DNA from: Bacillota bacterium
GTDB lineage: Bacteria > Bacillota > Sulfobacillia > Sulfobacillales > Sulfobacillaceae
Assembly: GCA_021821465.1 (NCBI GenBank)
Contig: JAKACM010000043.1
Location: 1-36,119 of the forward strand
Direction of reading: 5' to 3'
Length of the DNA: 36,119 bases
In this document: piece by piece, positions 7,851-16,800 of the stretch
How positions within the stretch are numbered: the first letter of the stretch is position 1
Layout of the letters: each line of letters opens with the position of its first letter
Program-made: the position numbers and the translations under genes
The notes under the pieces: generated by a model
What the model was told of the DNA's origin: nothing
The model's input: only the letters and a program-made list of their open reading frames with translations
Databases searched by the model: none

Positions 7851-8216
7851 GTGCCATATTTGCGGATCAGTTTAATTCATGCTCTCTCACAAGACTCCGG
7901 TCTTTATAACTCAAAGGTGTCCGCTTTATCTCTCTCCCGCCACGGTGGCCAAGATGCTTCCAGAATTAAGACCCCTCACAATATGCCGATGGCAGTTCAG
8001 ATGAAAAGACTCCCATCCATGACACCACCTTATCGCAACAAGTCCCTTCCTATCATCAACCCTGTTTATATGAACCTTCCTCGCCCCAAAATTTCCATGC
8101 TTTCTCTTTCACACCCGGTGCACCGAACAACCATCATGAGGCACAGGCTATCACAAAGCAGTAAAACCTCTCTTAACACCCTCACTCCCTGCCAACAACC
8201 GGCATATACTCCCTAG
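7851..8216 (+). CDS. doubtful hypothetical ORF
   Basis: 121 codons from a GTG with GGGGAG about 6 bases upstream. The product is rich in Ser, Pro, His and Arg (SRHGGQDASRIKTPHNMP) with repeated short motifs such as LSLSRH and LSLSHP, and has no domain, signal peptide or membrane segment. The ribosome binding site is the only point in its favour. The composition suggests non-coding sequence read by chance. Confidence 0.2.
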   Translation: MPYLRISLIHALSQDSGLYNSKVSALSLSRHGGQDASRIKTPHNMPMAVQMKRLPSMTPPYRNKSLPIINPVYMNLPRPKISMLSLSHPVHRTTIMRHRLSQSSKTSLNTLTPCQQPAYTP

Positions 8217-8528
8217 AATGACCCATTCAGCCTCGGGATTTTGAATGACAGCTCCTAGGTCGATAGAGAAGAGAGATCAGACCCCGATCTCTCAAATTAC
8301 AGCGACAAATGAGGCGAGACCGTGATCATTCGCCGTTTTACCGTTTAGGCAGAATTAGGCCAAATAGATACCCTGGCCATAAAAGTGATGTTTAAGACAA
8401 TCGACCAAGTTATCTCTTCTCCCTTAGTCCCATGTGAGGTCATGCCACTTTCTGAAAGGCGGCAAAGCATCCAAAAGGTAAACTAGGACGAAACCTTATA
8501 CTCTCTCCTAAATTCTCAACAACGACAC

Positions 8529-8541
8529 GACGAAATTCGTC
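8529..8541. promoter_or_regulatory. palindrome, candidate GntR operator
   Basis: GACGAA-A-TTCGTC is a perfect 13-mer palindrome 38 bases upstream of the regulator's ATG and about 27 bases downstream of a TATACT box (8497-8502). GntR-type dimers usually bind such sites to repress their own genes, so autoregulation is plausible. Confidence 0.4.
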
Positions 8542-8578
8542 AACAACTTAAGCCAAGATCACAGGAGGAAATAGCTCG

Positions 8579-9001
8579 ATGAATACCTTACAAATCTCAA
8601 TCGACACAAAATCCGGCATACCGCTATATGTCCAGATTCGCGATCAAATTAAAGAGGCCATTGAATCCGGACAAATTCCTCCCCATTATCGTCTTCACAC
8701 CATAAGAGATCTGGCTAAGATCCTCAAAATCAATGCCAATACCGTGGCTCGTGCTTACCGAGAATTAGAGTACCAAGGATATCTCAAAACGCTCTCGGGA
8801 CGAGGAAGTTTTGTCTTGTACAAAAATGCGGCATCTGTGGATTTCGAACCGGATTTTTGGATTGTTTCCGAACTGGAAGATTGCCTCAAACGCATCCAAA
8901 ACGAATGGCATGTTCCCTCGGAAAGATTGCAGCAACTGGCTTCCCAGGCCATTGAACGTCTCTCGTCCAAAAACCAAGGGGAGAAAAACCGCAGGCGATA
9001 A
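8579..9001 (+). CDS. GntR-family regulator, YtrA type
   Basis: 140 residues. AGGAGG lies 10 bases before the ATG. Residues of about 8-78 are a winged helix: IPLYVQIRDQIKEAIESGQI, then LHTIRDLAKILKINANTVAR, AYRELEYQGYLKTLSGRGSF. The C-terminal tail, about residues 80-140, is short and helical, without the large ligand domain of other GntR groups; this is the YtrA layout. YtrA regulators usually precede ABC-transporter genes they control. Here no transporter follows, so this copy has either lost its operon or acts elsewhere. A palindrome at 8529-8541 is a likely autoregulatory site. Confidence 0.9.
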   Translation: MNTLQISIDTKSGIPLYVQIRDQIKEAIESGQIPPHYRLHTIRDLAKILKINANTVARAYRELEYQGYLKTLSGRGSFVLYKNAASVDFEPDFWIVSELEDCLKRIQNEWHVPSERLQQLASQAIERLSSKNQGEKNRRR

Positions 9002-9182
9002 CACGTGAAAGAATTAGACCAAGAGATGAAACTTTCGCGGGTGTCCCCGTGTTCGCTGTCTATAAGTCTATAGAAAAGAAAGTCTGGCACTGAGAGAGAA
9101 AAGATTTCAAAAAGCTGAAGAATTTCAAGAGACATGAAGTAACAAGCAGGGGTTTGCTGGACTAAAACCAAGGGTGCCGTGT

Positions 9183-9344
9183 ATGAGAGATCCTTATGAG
9201 ATCTTCAAAAGGCTCCCCGTTCGCGAGTCAGACCATATCCGACTGATGGATACGAACGTTGTCATTTATCGTCACGTCTTGGTGCAAGAAAAGATCATAA
9301 TAAGCTGGAGAATAAGATATGGACAAGCGAACCAAAAGAATTGA
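9183..9344 (+). CDS. possible small protein of 53 residues
   Basis: The ATG at 9183 is preceded by AAGGG at a workable distance of about 9 bases. The product begins MRDPYEIFKRLPVRESDHIR and ends with a basic tail; it has no signal peptide. The composition is protein-like and charged, but no family is recognised. It could be a real small gene or the 5' part of a lost longer one. Low confidence. Confidence 0.25.
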   Translation: MRDPYEIFKRLPVRESDHIRLMDTNVVIYRHVLVQEKIIISWRIRYGQANQKN

Positions 9345-9405
9345 GTTGAAACACTAGCTCTTTGGAACTCCCTTGATTCGCAAAAATCCTTGCTAGCAAC
9401 AAAAG

Positions 9406-9436
9406 ATATCCACAATTGTCCACAGACTTATCCACA
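9406..9436 (+). promoter_or_regulatory. cluster of three DnaA-box-like sites
   Basis: Three 9-mers in the same orientation: 9406-9414 ATATCCACA (one mismatch), 9416-9424 TTGTCCACA (one mismatch) and 9428-9436 TTATCCACA (perfect). Start-to-start spacing is 10 and 12 bases, about one helical turn. Such tight arrays occur in replication origins and in DnaA-titrating or DnaA-regulated sites. No dnaA or rep gene is adjacent. An AT-rich stretch, CAAAATTTTCACATG, follows. Confidence 0.45.
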
Positions 9437-9550
9437 AAATTTTCACATGAGAACATACTGTTGTTCAACAACTTTTTGTGAACCGGCCGTCTCTGCCCGC
9501 TTATCAAGGAATAGGAAGGCGAACGCCCTCTATAAGCTACCGGAAGTGAC

Positions 9551-10408
9551 TTACCCTTTTGTTGTCGCGGCCTTGGCGTCTTGGCCCAAGAGATGATAAA
9601 GCGATAGGCTAAGGTCTCCTAATGTCGGGGTATGGGGCATGGTAACAGTCGCACAGGCGGCCTGCTCTTTAACCACCCAGCTTTTCTGGTTGTTGAAGTG
9701 AATGGTTAAGGTGACGCCCTGGCCAAAATCAGCGGCACAATGATACATCTCATGTGGCCGGACGGGCAAAGTATTCAAGATCTTGACCACAGGGTCTATT
9801 TGACGGGGCTGGGTCAAGGTAAAGGCGGTGACAGGACTGCCGTGCCAGGGTTTGTAACTCACATCAATGGATCTCACGGACGACGGCGATGAGATCACGC
9901 TCGATTGAGGGCGGGCAGGTACGGACAGACGGGCTGAAATATACTGATACTCCGTTAAAGTCGGGGTAATAGGAACAATATTGATTCCCACCTGATCGAT
10001 ATTTTCTTGCCCTTTGGCAAACAAAAGGCCAAATGTTTCCGATTCCGAATGACTGAGAGACGACAAAACGCGGCTGATAAGGTGATATCCCTGATCTTCC
10101 ATCTTGCGGACATACCATTTTTCCACTTGGCTATAGGAGACAGGGGCTTTCCATACCCAAGATTGTTGATTGGCAGCCCCAAAGACTAATGGCATGGTAA
10201 AAGGTGATGAGATGTTCATGCTCTCGGTTCTTTGACTGTTCGGGTATACCGGAATAGGCTTTGGGTGGTGAGAAGAATGACTCTGACTGATACTCTTAGA
10301 TACACTTGGCGATGCTTGAGCTGAATTCAATCCCGCGATTTGTGGCAGGCTCACCAATCCTGAAGACAGGACAACGGGCAGTCCCCAATGAACAATGGCT
10401 TTTAGCAT
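9551..10408 (-). CDS. secreted hypothetical protein
   Basis: 285 residues with a good ribosome binding site (GGAGGG) before the ATG. The N terminus is a signal peptide (MLKAIVHWGLPVVLSSGLVS, probable cleavage after NSAQA). A Ser/His/Pro-rich linker follows at residues 33-60. The body, about residues 65-270, has alternating strands (FTMPLVFGAANQQSWVWKAP, VEKWYVRKMEDQGYHLIS) and only two cysteines (YHCAADF, QAACATV), which could pair. It stands 237 bases after the S53 peptidase gene and has terminators between, so it probably has its own promoter. No family is recognised. Confidence 0.75.
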   Translation of the reverse strand: MLKAIVHWGLPVVLSSGLVSLPQIAGLNSAQASPSVSKSISQSHSSHHPKPIPVYPNSQRTESMNISSPFTMPLVFGAANQQSWVWKAPVSYSQVEKWYVRKMEDQGYHLISRVLSSLSHSESETFGLLFAKGQENIDQVGINIVPITPTLTEYQYISARLSVPARPQSSVISSPSSVRSIDVSYKPWHGSPVTAFTLTQPRQIDPVVKILNTLPVRPHEMYHCAADFGQGVTLTIHFNNQKSWVVKEQAACATVTMPHTPTLGDLSLSLYHLLGQDAKAATTKG

Positions 10409-10574
10409 AAGCTCTTCCCTCCATATATTGCAAGAAATGCTGTGATACGCCTCTTATTCCTTACAACGTTTAGGATGGCAAATTGTCACAAGAAATATGC
10501 GTGAAAATAATGAAGATGGCTCCCGACGCCATGCTACTAAAAAATGAAGCGAAAATCGTATCACTACATAAACC

Positions 10575-10605
10575 AACCCAGCCCTAAAACGTATGGAGCT
10601 GGGTT
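10575..10605 (-). terminator. second hairpin downstream of the S53 gene
   Basis: AACCCAGC (10575-10582) pairs with GCTGGGTT (10598-10605). On the minus strand a modest T-containing stretch (GGTTTATG) follows. It may act as a backup terminator for the peptidase gene. Confidence 0.4.
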
Positions 10606-10615
10606 GTCTGTTTAC

Positions 10616-10638
10616 AAACAAAATCTCGACCGCGAGAT
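10616..10638 (-). terminator. intrinsic terminator of the S53 peptidase gene
   Basis: On the minus strand, 7 bases after the stop codon, ATCTCG-CGGT-CGAGAT forms a stem (10623-10638) followed directly by TTTGTTTG. The position and T tract fit rho-independent termination. Confidence 0.6.
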
Positions 10639-10644
10639 CCCATC

Positions 10645-13600
10645 CTATGAGATGGTTATCTTAGCTGTAGTTGTTTGACCATCACTCATCGTCATTTGCA
10701 GGGTATATGTCCCGGTAGTCAGGGAATTCGGCAATTCCACCGAGACAAAGTATGGCGACCAGCTTCTAATCGTCAAGGATGTTGTCCCCAACATTACCGT
10801 ACCCGGTGTCGTCCCAAAGTTTATGCCGGATACATTGACAACGGAACCCGGTTTGGCTGGGTTAGGATAAACCGCACGAATGACCGGTGAGGGTGGTGGT
10901 GCCACCGTAAAATTGGTGTCAGTTACTGATTGACCATCGCTTGCAGTCAGAACAAGCGGCTCACCTCCCGATTTCACGGACGGAACCACAGCTTCTACGA
11001 AGTAAGGCGTCCACATGGTAATTGAGACAGATTGTCCACCGATAGTCAGCGTGCCTTTGGCTGTTCCCAGATCAGATCCGAAAATTCGGATGGCTTGCCC
11101 AACTAAAGCCGGGTTGGGAAAGACGGAACGAATGATAGGAGTCAGCGGCGACGCCACTTGAAAGCTTTTATCCGTAACGGTTTGCCCATTAGCCGTTAAG
11201 ACAGTGAGTGGCTCTGGTCCTGGTTTCACTTGAGGTACGGTAACCGTTACAAAATACGGGGACCAGGAAGTGACTGTAGCGGAAACTCCCCCAATATCCA
11301 CGCTGCCTTCGTCGGTACCAAAATTGTCACCATAAATTCGCACGGCTTGTCCGACGTTAGCCGGTGTTGGAAACGCTGTGCGAATTACAGGAGATGGACC
11401 AGACAACACGGTAAATTGTGAATCGCTCACTTGCTGTTGCGAAGAGGTCATTACGACCAGAGGTTGTGTTCCGGAAGAAACATTGGGAACACGAACCGCA
11501 ATTTGACTATTTGTCCAGAACAAGATTGGAGCAGAGACCCCTCCAATGGTAACCGTACCGCGGGACACCCCAAAATTATTCCCCATAATTCTCACCAAAG
11601 CCCCAGAAGTCGCACTGGCCGGCACAACTTGTGAAATCGTCGGCGATGGAGCTGCAGCGCCACCAATGTCTTGGGCCAATAATGCCACGTTCGGAGTCCC
11701 AAGACCGGTAACAGGACTCCACGGCCCTGTCGCATTATATCCGGGAGCACTCTGGTTCCACGGCGTTACCCACCGATTCCCTCCATAATCCACTGGTGTG
11801 AAAGGAGACTGAGATGATTGCGCCAGATGATAAAGCAAAGGATTAACGTTTCCCAACCCGCTAATATGATCTGCCGCCTCAATATCCGCAAGATAGCCGG
11901 CCCACGTGGGTGAGGCTTCGGATGTTCCGCCCATGCCCGCACCACTGCCTTCAATGTAGGAAGTATACCACCCAAATTCCGCCATAAGGGAAACGTCGGG
12001 TGTGCCACGATTCCCTTCATTCTGAAATGGTTGTTGCCATGTTGGTTCCGAGACATATCTGGAATAACCGCCACCACTGGCCCCTGGAACACCTCTATTG
12101 TTACCTTCAGGAGACCATGCCCCTTGGGACAACACTTGTCCTTGCAATCCTAACGCTAGTTCTGTTCCTCCCACTCCGGTAACGTTAGCACTATCGGCGG
12201 GATATGTGCTCATAACGAGCGACGGTGAATTTGCATAAGGCCCCATGTCACCCGACGCACCAAAAAATGTCATACCCTCTACTACACCCATGGAAAACAA
12301 TCCTTGCGGACTGTTAGGGCCTCCCCAACTCATCGTGACAATTTTTGCTTGGTCTTGCTCAATTGCCTTGTTCACAGCGCTAAACAAACCTGAATTGGTG
12401 TAAGCATCATAAAGCAACAGATTGGCGTTAGGAGCCGCTGAGCTCAATCGTTCGATGTCGGATTCTCCTTCGGTCATCCATCCTTGTGAGTATTGAAATG
12501 CGGATGCTCCTCCTGAAACCGGAACTACCTGAGGAAAGTTTACCCGCTGATGTACAAGTTGGGCATAGTTGAGCAAATCACTGCTCCATGTCCAGCTTTG
12601 ACCCCAGGGATTCCCCATAGTGGGAACGCCTTCAATGATGTTGGCGATCGTAATTCCCCTGGCTCCTTGGCCTTGCTGAATGGTTGGGAGCGCATTGTAC
12701 GCTTGATTAACCTGAGACGGTGAATAAAAATAGAAATTTCCGTTGTTATTCCACAATGACCCCGTTCCGCTCACGGACACACTGAAGGATTGGCCCTGAT
12801 AGTTATTTCCATTGATGTCTATCACTGGCGCTATTTGATAGGTTCCGGGCGCACTGAGTCGTACGTAAATTTGAGCCTGTCCCTGGGCATTGGTGGTCCA
12901 CGACAAGCCGTTGCCACCGATCACATTGGGTCCCGTGGGACCTTCGCGTACCAAGGCTCCATCACTGGGACCCGATATCACCATGGCATTATCGATAACG
13001 GCACCTGAAATCGGACTTCCCGAACTGTTTGATACTGTGACGTTCCAAAAGGATGGCTGACCCACCGGAACATTAGATGCCTTGGAGCTCGCGCTGGTCA
13101 TTCCCGAAAAACGCGGGACAGATCCAGGAATAAAAGTGGGCTTAGATGCCGAATGTTTGAGAGGAATCGTTTGAAAGGTATTCGAGGCTAAACCGTAAAC
13201 CTGCGACACCTCTTGTTGAATTCCTTGCGGAACAGATACGGGAGAGCTTATCGAGTAAAACTTTTGTCCCGTCACCCGATTTTTGTACCAGGCAATGTTA
13301 GTATCAAACATCCGACTCGCCACTGCAGCGGAAGTGTGAGCACTGATCACCATACGGTTTTGCGACACTTGAATATTGGTGAAACCTTCCCGTTGAAGAT
13401 AACTGGTGACAGCACTAACGTGGTCGGTTGGTGGCGAAAACTGGGTCGCCACCGTATTCGCTGAAAGAAAATGACGGTAATTCGGTGATTTTGGATTACT
13501 CACAGACTGGGCAAGTTGTTCCAATTGGGAATAATTGTTCGGTTTAAGAAAAAATTGCAATGTTAACGGCATATTGGGACTGGCTGCCGCAAGATATTGA

Positions 13601-13740
13601 CTGTCTTGCAATCGTGGAGTAATGGACGCCGCATACGCAGAAGCCGTATGATGGGGAAAATCACTAAATGTGCCGAGGATCGGAATTCCCAATACAGCGC
13701 CTATCGCAATTATCTTGATTTTTGAGCTCGATATATTCAT
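10645..13740 (-). CDS. S53 (sedolisin/kumamolisin) peptidase with IPT/TIG repeats
   Basis: 1031 residues. Domains: signal sequence (1-38); activation pro-domain (about 45-190, with SPNYRHFLSANTVATQFSP); an inserted Ig-like domain (about 225-325); S53 catalytic domain (about 340-692); four IPT/TIG repeats (about 700-1031, each starting like PVIRTAFPTPANVGQAVRI). Sedolisins use a Ser-Glu-Asp triad; here E424 and D428 (TEGESDIE), S607 (GGTSEASP) and oxyanion-hole D498 (GASGDMG) are all present, so it should be active. The calcium-site phrase PVTGLGTPN is also kept. Sedolisins are exported endopeptidases active at acid pH. The gene follows giant protein 1, with a terminator between. No cysteine is visible. 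Confidence 0.95.
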   Translation of the reverse strand: MNISSSKIKIIAIGAVLGIPILGTFSDFPHHTASAYAASITPRLQDSQYLAAASPNMPLTLQFFLKPNNYSQLEQLAQSVSNPKSPNYRHFLSANTVATQFSPPTDHVSAVTSYLQREGFTNIQVSQNRMVISAHTSAAVASRMFDTNIAWYKNRVTGQKFYSISSPVSVPQGIQQEVSQVYGLASNTFQTIPLKHSASKPTFIPGSVPRFSGMTSASSKASNVPVGQPSFWNVTVSNSSGSPISGAVIDNAMVISGPSDGALVREGPTGPNVIGGNGLSWTTNAQGQAQIYVRLSAPGTYQIAPVIDINGNNYQGQSFSVSVSGTGSLWNNNGNFYFYSPSQVNQAYNALPTIQQGQGARGITIANIIEGVPTMGNPWGQSWTWSSDLLNYAQLVHQRVNFPQVVPVSGGASAFQYSQGWMTEGESDIERLSSAAPNANLLLYDAYTNSGLFSAVNKAIEQDQAKIVTMSWGGPNSPQGLFSMGVVEGMTFFGASGDMGPYANSPSLVMSTYPADSANVTGVGGTELALGLQGQVLSQGAWSPEGNNRGVPGASGGGYSRYVSEPTWQQPFQNEGNRGTPDVSLMAEFGWYTSYIEGSGAGMGGTSEASPTWAGYLADIEAADHISGLGNVNPLLYHLAQSSQSPFTPVDYGGNRWVTPWNQSAPGYNATGPWSPVTGLGTPNVALLAQDIGGAAAPSPTISQVVPASATSGALVRIMGNNFGVSRGTVTIGGVSAPILFWTNSQIAVRVPNVSSGTQPLVVMTSSQQQVSDSQFTVLSGPSPVIRTAFPTPANVGQAVRIYGDNFGTDEGSVDIGGVSATVTSWSPYFVTVTVPQVKPGPEPLTVLTANGQTVTDKSFQVASPLTPIIRSVFPNPALVGQAIRIFGSDLGTAKGTLTIGGQSVSITMWTPYFVEAVVPSVKSGGEPLVLTASDGQSVTDTNFTVAPPPSPVIRAVYPNPAKPGSVVNVSGINFGTTPGTVMLGTTSLTIRSWSPYFVSVELPNSLTTGTYTLQMTMSDGQTTTAKITIS

Positions 13741-13779
13741 TTACATGCCTCAACCCCTTCTGAGAAAGAGTAAATGAGA

Positions 13780-13806
13780 CAACCGGGCGACAACATCGCC
13801 CGGTTG
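13780..13806 (-). terminator. terminator hairpin between giant protein 1 and the S53 gene
   Basis: A perfect 11-bp stem CAACCGGGCGA / TCGCCCGGTTG with a 5-nt loop lies 18 bases after the stop of the giant-protein gene. The T stretch after it on the minus strand is weak (TCTCATTTACT). It separates the two transcription units. Confidence 0.55.
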
Positions 13807-13824
13807 ATAAAACCTTCTGTTCGT

Positions 13825-16800
13825 TTAAGAAACGGTAGCAGATGCAGCTGTCTTGTTGTTATGAGTAGTAGGTGTGTAGGTAATTGTAACAGGACTTGTC
13901 GAGGAAACCGCCGCTGACGTGTCAAATGATAACGTGACAGTCCCGGAGTTATAGCCGACACTGCTGACCGTAAGGCCCGTACCAGTTACACTAAACCCGC
14001 TGGTTGTAAAACTAGTAGCAGACTCAATCAAATTACCGTATTGGTCCACGAGTGAATTGACAGTAATGGTATTGGGATATTCTCCTGCGCCGTTGGCTGT
14101 GGTTGCCGCGTTAAGAGTTCCAACGGACAACACAGTAGTAGACGCCGGTGCCACCGTCAATCCGGTCTGGGTGATAGTATAACCAGAACCTGCTACCTGC
14201 AGCGTAGACCCGTTCTGCGCATCGTACGCAGTAAACGACAACGTGTACGAACCGTTGCTGTTTTGTGTAACGGTTCCTGTAACTCCCGCTTTTCCGTTGG
14301 GCGAATTATCGAGAATAGAGGAATTAGTTGCCACTATCACTGGCGACGAAGCCGTAGACGAATCGACCACGTTACCATATTTATCCTCATAGGCAACGAC
14401 AGTGCTACTCGTCGTTCCCGCCACCATGGCAGTCGGTGATGTGACCACCGCTAACTGGCTGATAGCCCCAGCAGTTACGGTAACACTTGTAGAATTGGTT
14501 GCCGTTGACGTTCCTGATACGTAACCCGTCGCCGTAACCGTCACATCGTTCGTTGCAGGATTTGCGGCAGTATTTGCAGAAGTGGGAGTGACGGTAAACG
14601 TATACTGCCCACTGCTGTTGGCCGTGGTGGTTCCAGTTACGCCGTCTACATTATACGCAATGCTGTCTCCAGAAACGTCCGCTGTAGAGGTTCCAGTAAC
14701 AGTTCCCGTCACGGTTAGTGACGATCCTGCTGTAACCGTGGTCGTACTGGGGTAAACAGTGACACCCGTTAGATTACCAGATACAGGAGGTGCCGGCATT
14801 TCAACCGTAGCACCTGTGCCAACCGAGGCATACCCAATATTTGGCCCAGAGGTTAATGACGGATTCCACAAACTCACCCAGAATAGGTTATTCGTCACAT
14901 TGGTGCTGTATTGTACCGAAGAAGTTGTGGTAACTTGATATGGTGCTTGTCCTCCTTCTACGGTAACTGTGACTTGGCCTGATCCGTTAGTCGTAACATG
15001 CAATCCGCCGGGTGCTGTTGCGCCGGATGATGCATAAAACACCCCCGTAACCGGTGCCGGATATTGATAGTCACCCGAAATAGCGGCCATGGGATTTGTC
15101 AAGGGGAAGGCATCAGATGACCCGCCATACGTTAAGGCCTGGCCGTTCACTGCAGTCACCCAGAGAGCATCGTTGGATGTGTTGTCGTAGTACCCGGAAT
15201 ACCCACTGCCGGCAACTGCACCATCTAAGACAAGCGAGGCATCGGGAACAGGGTTGCCGTTAGCGTTGGTCACATTAAAGGTGAAGGTTGTGGGATTGTT
15301 GTTTAATGCCGCGGCGCTACTGATAGTCATGGGCGATACGGTAGCGCTGGTCGCGACTGTTTGGTAAGTCACTGCTGCTGACGCGGGACTCACCGGAGTA
15401 GCTAGGCCTAAACTACTGGAGGCAGAGGTAACCGCAACCGACGCCGTGGACGATCCTGCTACAGCACTGTTAGTGCTAAATGTCAAAGCCCCGGCCGGCA
15501 TCGGAGAATCAAATCCCGGTAGCGTTTGGCTGGGACCTGTCAAAACCAAAGACGGCTCGCCTGGCGCAGATACTGTGACTTCCGGCATCGTAGCGTTGTT
15601 GCTCGTCACATAGCTGACAGTAACTTGGGTCGAGCTGTTTGCAAAATTAATTCCGCCTGAGGTGCCGGGACCACTCGGTCCTCCTTCGTACCACTGCTGA
15701 GCGACACTGTCATAGGACCAGCCCAAGCCGTTGCCTGACAGACTGACACCATCAACATAGTCAACCTTGCCCAGACTTCCAGCATTAAGCGTGTAGGAAA
15801 TTGATCCAGGAAGGTTATATCCTAAAGCGCTCGTGGGCCATGAGAATTGCGGATTGTTGTTGTTGCTAGGCTGATTATTATTCACATAAGGCATCACCGT
15901 GAAGTTGCCATGGTGACCCGGAGCGACTTGTTCCGTAGCTGCGCTGTCTCCCGAAGTAAACGACGTCGGCAAGGTAGCTTCGGCTGATGTTGAGGAAGCC
16001 GGGAAGATACCGAGTGCCGTTGCGGTCGGATGTTCAACAGACCAGCCAACATAAGCGGAACCTATGGAAACCAATCCCGACGATGAAGGCAACGGTTGTC
16101 CTTCGGTGACGGTGGCACTGGTCGCGTAAAATGTGTAGGTGTTGTATGGCGTGCCTATCACTGAACCGTTCAAAACGGAGCCTAGGGTATAGGTTTCACC
16201 ATTGGGTTGCGGCAGATTCATCTGCATAGATCCACCATACACGTTCGCACTGTTGTTGACGGTAAAGGAAACATTACCGCTGGCGTTACTCGTGGCCAAA
16301 CCAAACGCGGAACTCGAGAATGTGGTAAAGGTCGAACTGTTGGGTTCTAAGATACTGTTTTGCGCTGTAGTCGCACTATTGGTGTTAACATGGTCGCCTT
16401 CCATGACAATCGTCTGATTCGGAACCGGATTGCCTTGAGCGTCTTGAATCTGAGTCGTTAATGTTTCGGCAGTGCCGGCCGTCGCGTTAATAACCGGGCC
16501 TGGTGCTTGCAACGATACAACGTTATCACCTGGCGTTAGAGCACTGACGGTGTTTGTGGTGGTAGAAGCCGATGTGGAACCGGATGGCGTCCCCGTTACG
16601 GTGCCAATTTGAGTTGCAGGACCTTGAGTGGTCGTAATGGTCACCGGCGAAGAGGACTGCATATCCGCTTCTGCAGTTACCAAAGCAGTTCCCACTGAGG
16701 TACCCGCGGTTCCTGTCACAGTGGCCACACCATTGGCATCAGTTGTGGCCGTAGCCGTCACGGCTCCACTGGAGAAAGCCACCACTCCCGAATTGCTGGT

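Larger units (their letters stand above)
7703..8578. other. intergenic region before the GntR gene
   Basis: About 875 bases with one doubtful open frame (7851-8216) and otherwise no gene. A perfect 8-bp hairpin, GAGAGATC-7-GATCTCTC, lies at 8271-8293. A possible -10 box, TATACT, is at 8497-8502, and a palindrome at 8529-8541 lies before the GntR gene. The start of the HEPN operon faces left from here, so its promoter should lie just above 7702, but no clear boxes are seen. Confidence 0.4.
9002..9550. other. mostly non-coding region after the GntR gene
   Basis: About 550 bases where a YtrA-type operon would normally continue. It holds one weak small open frame (9183-9344), three DnaA-box-like 9-mers (9406-9436) and the palindrome GTTGTTCAACAAC at about 9461-9473. 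No transporter gene or remnant is recognisable. Confidence 0.4.
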
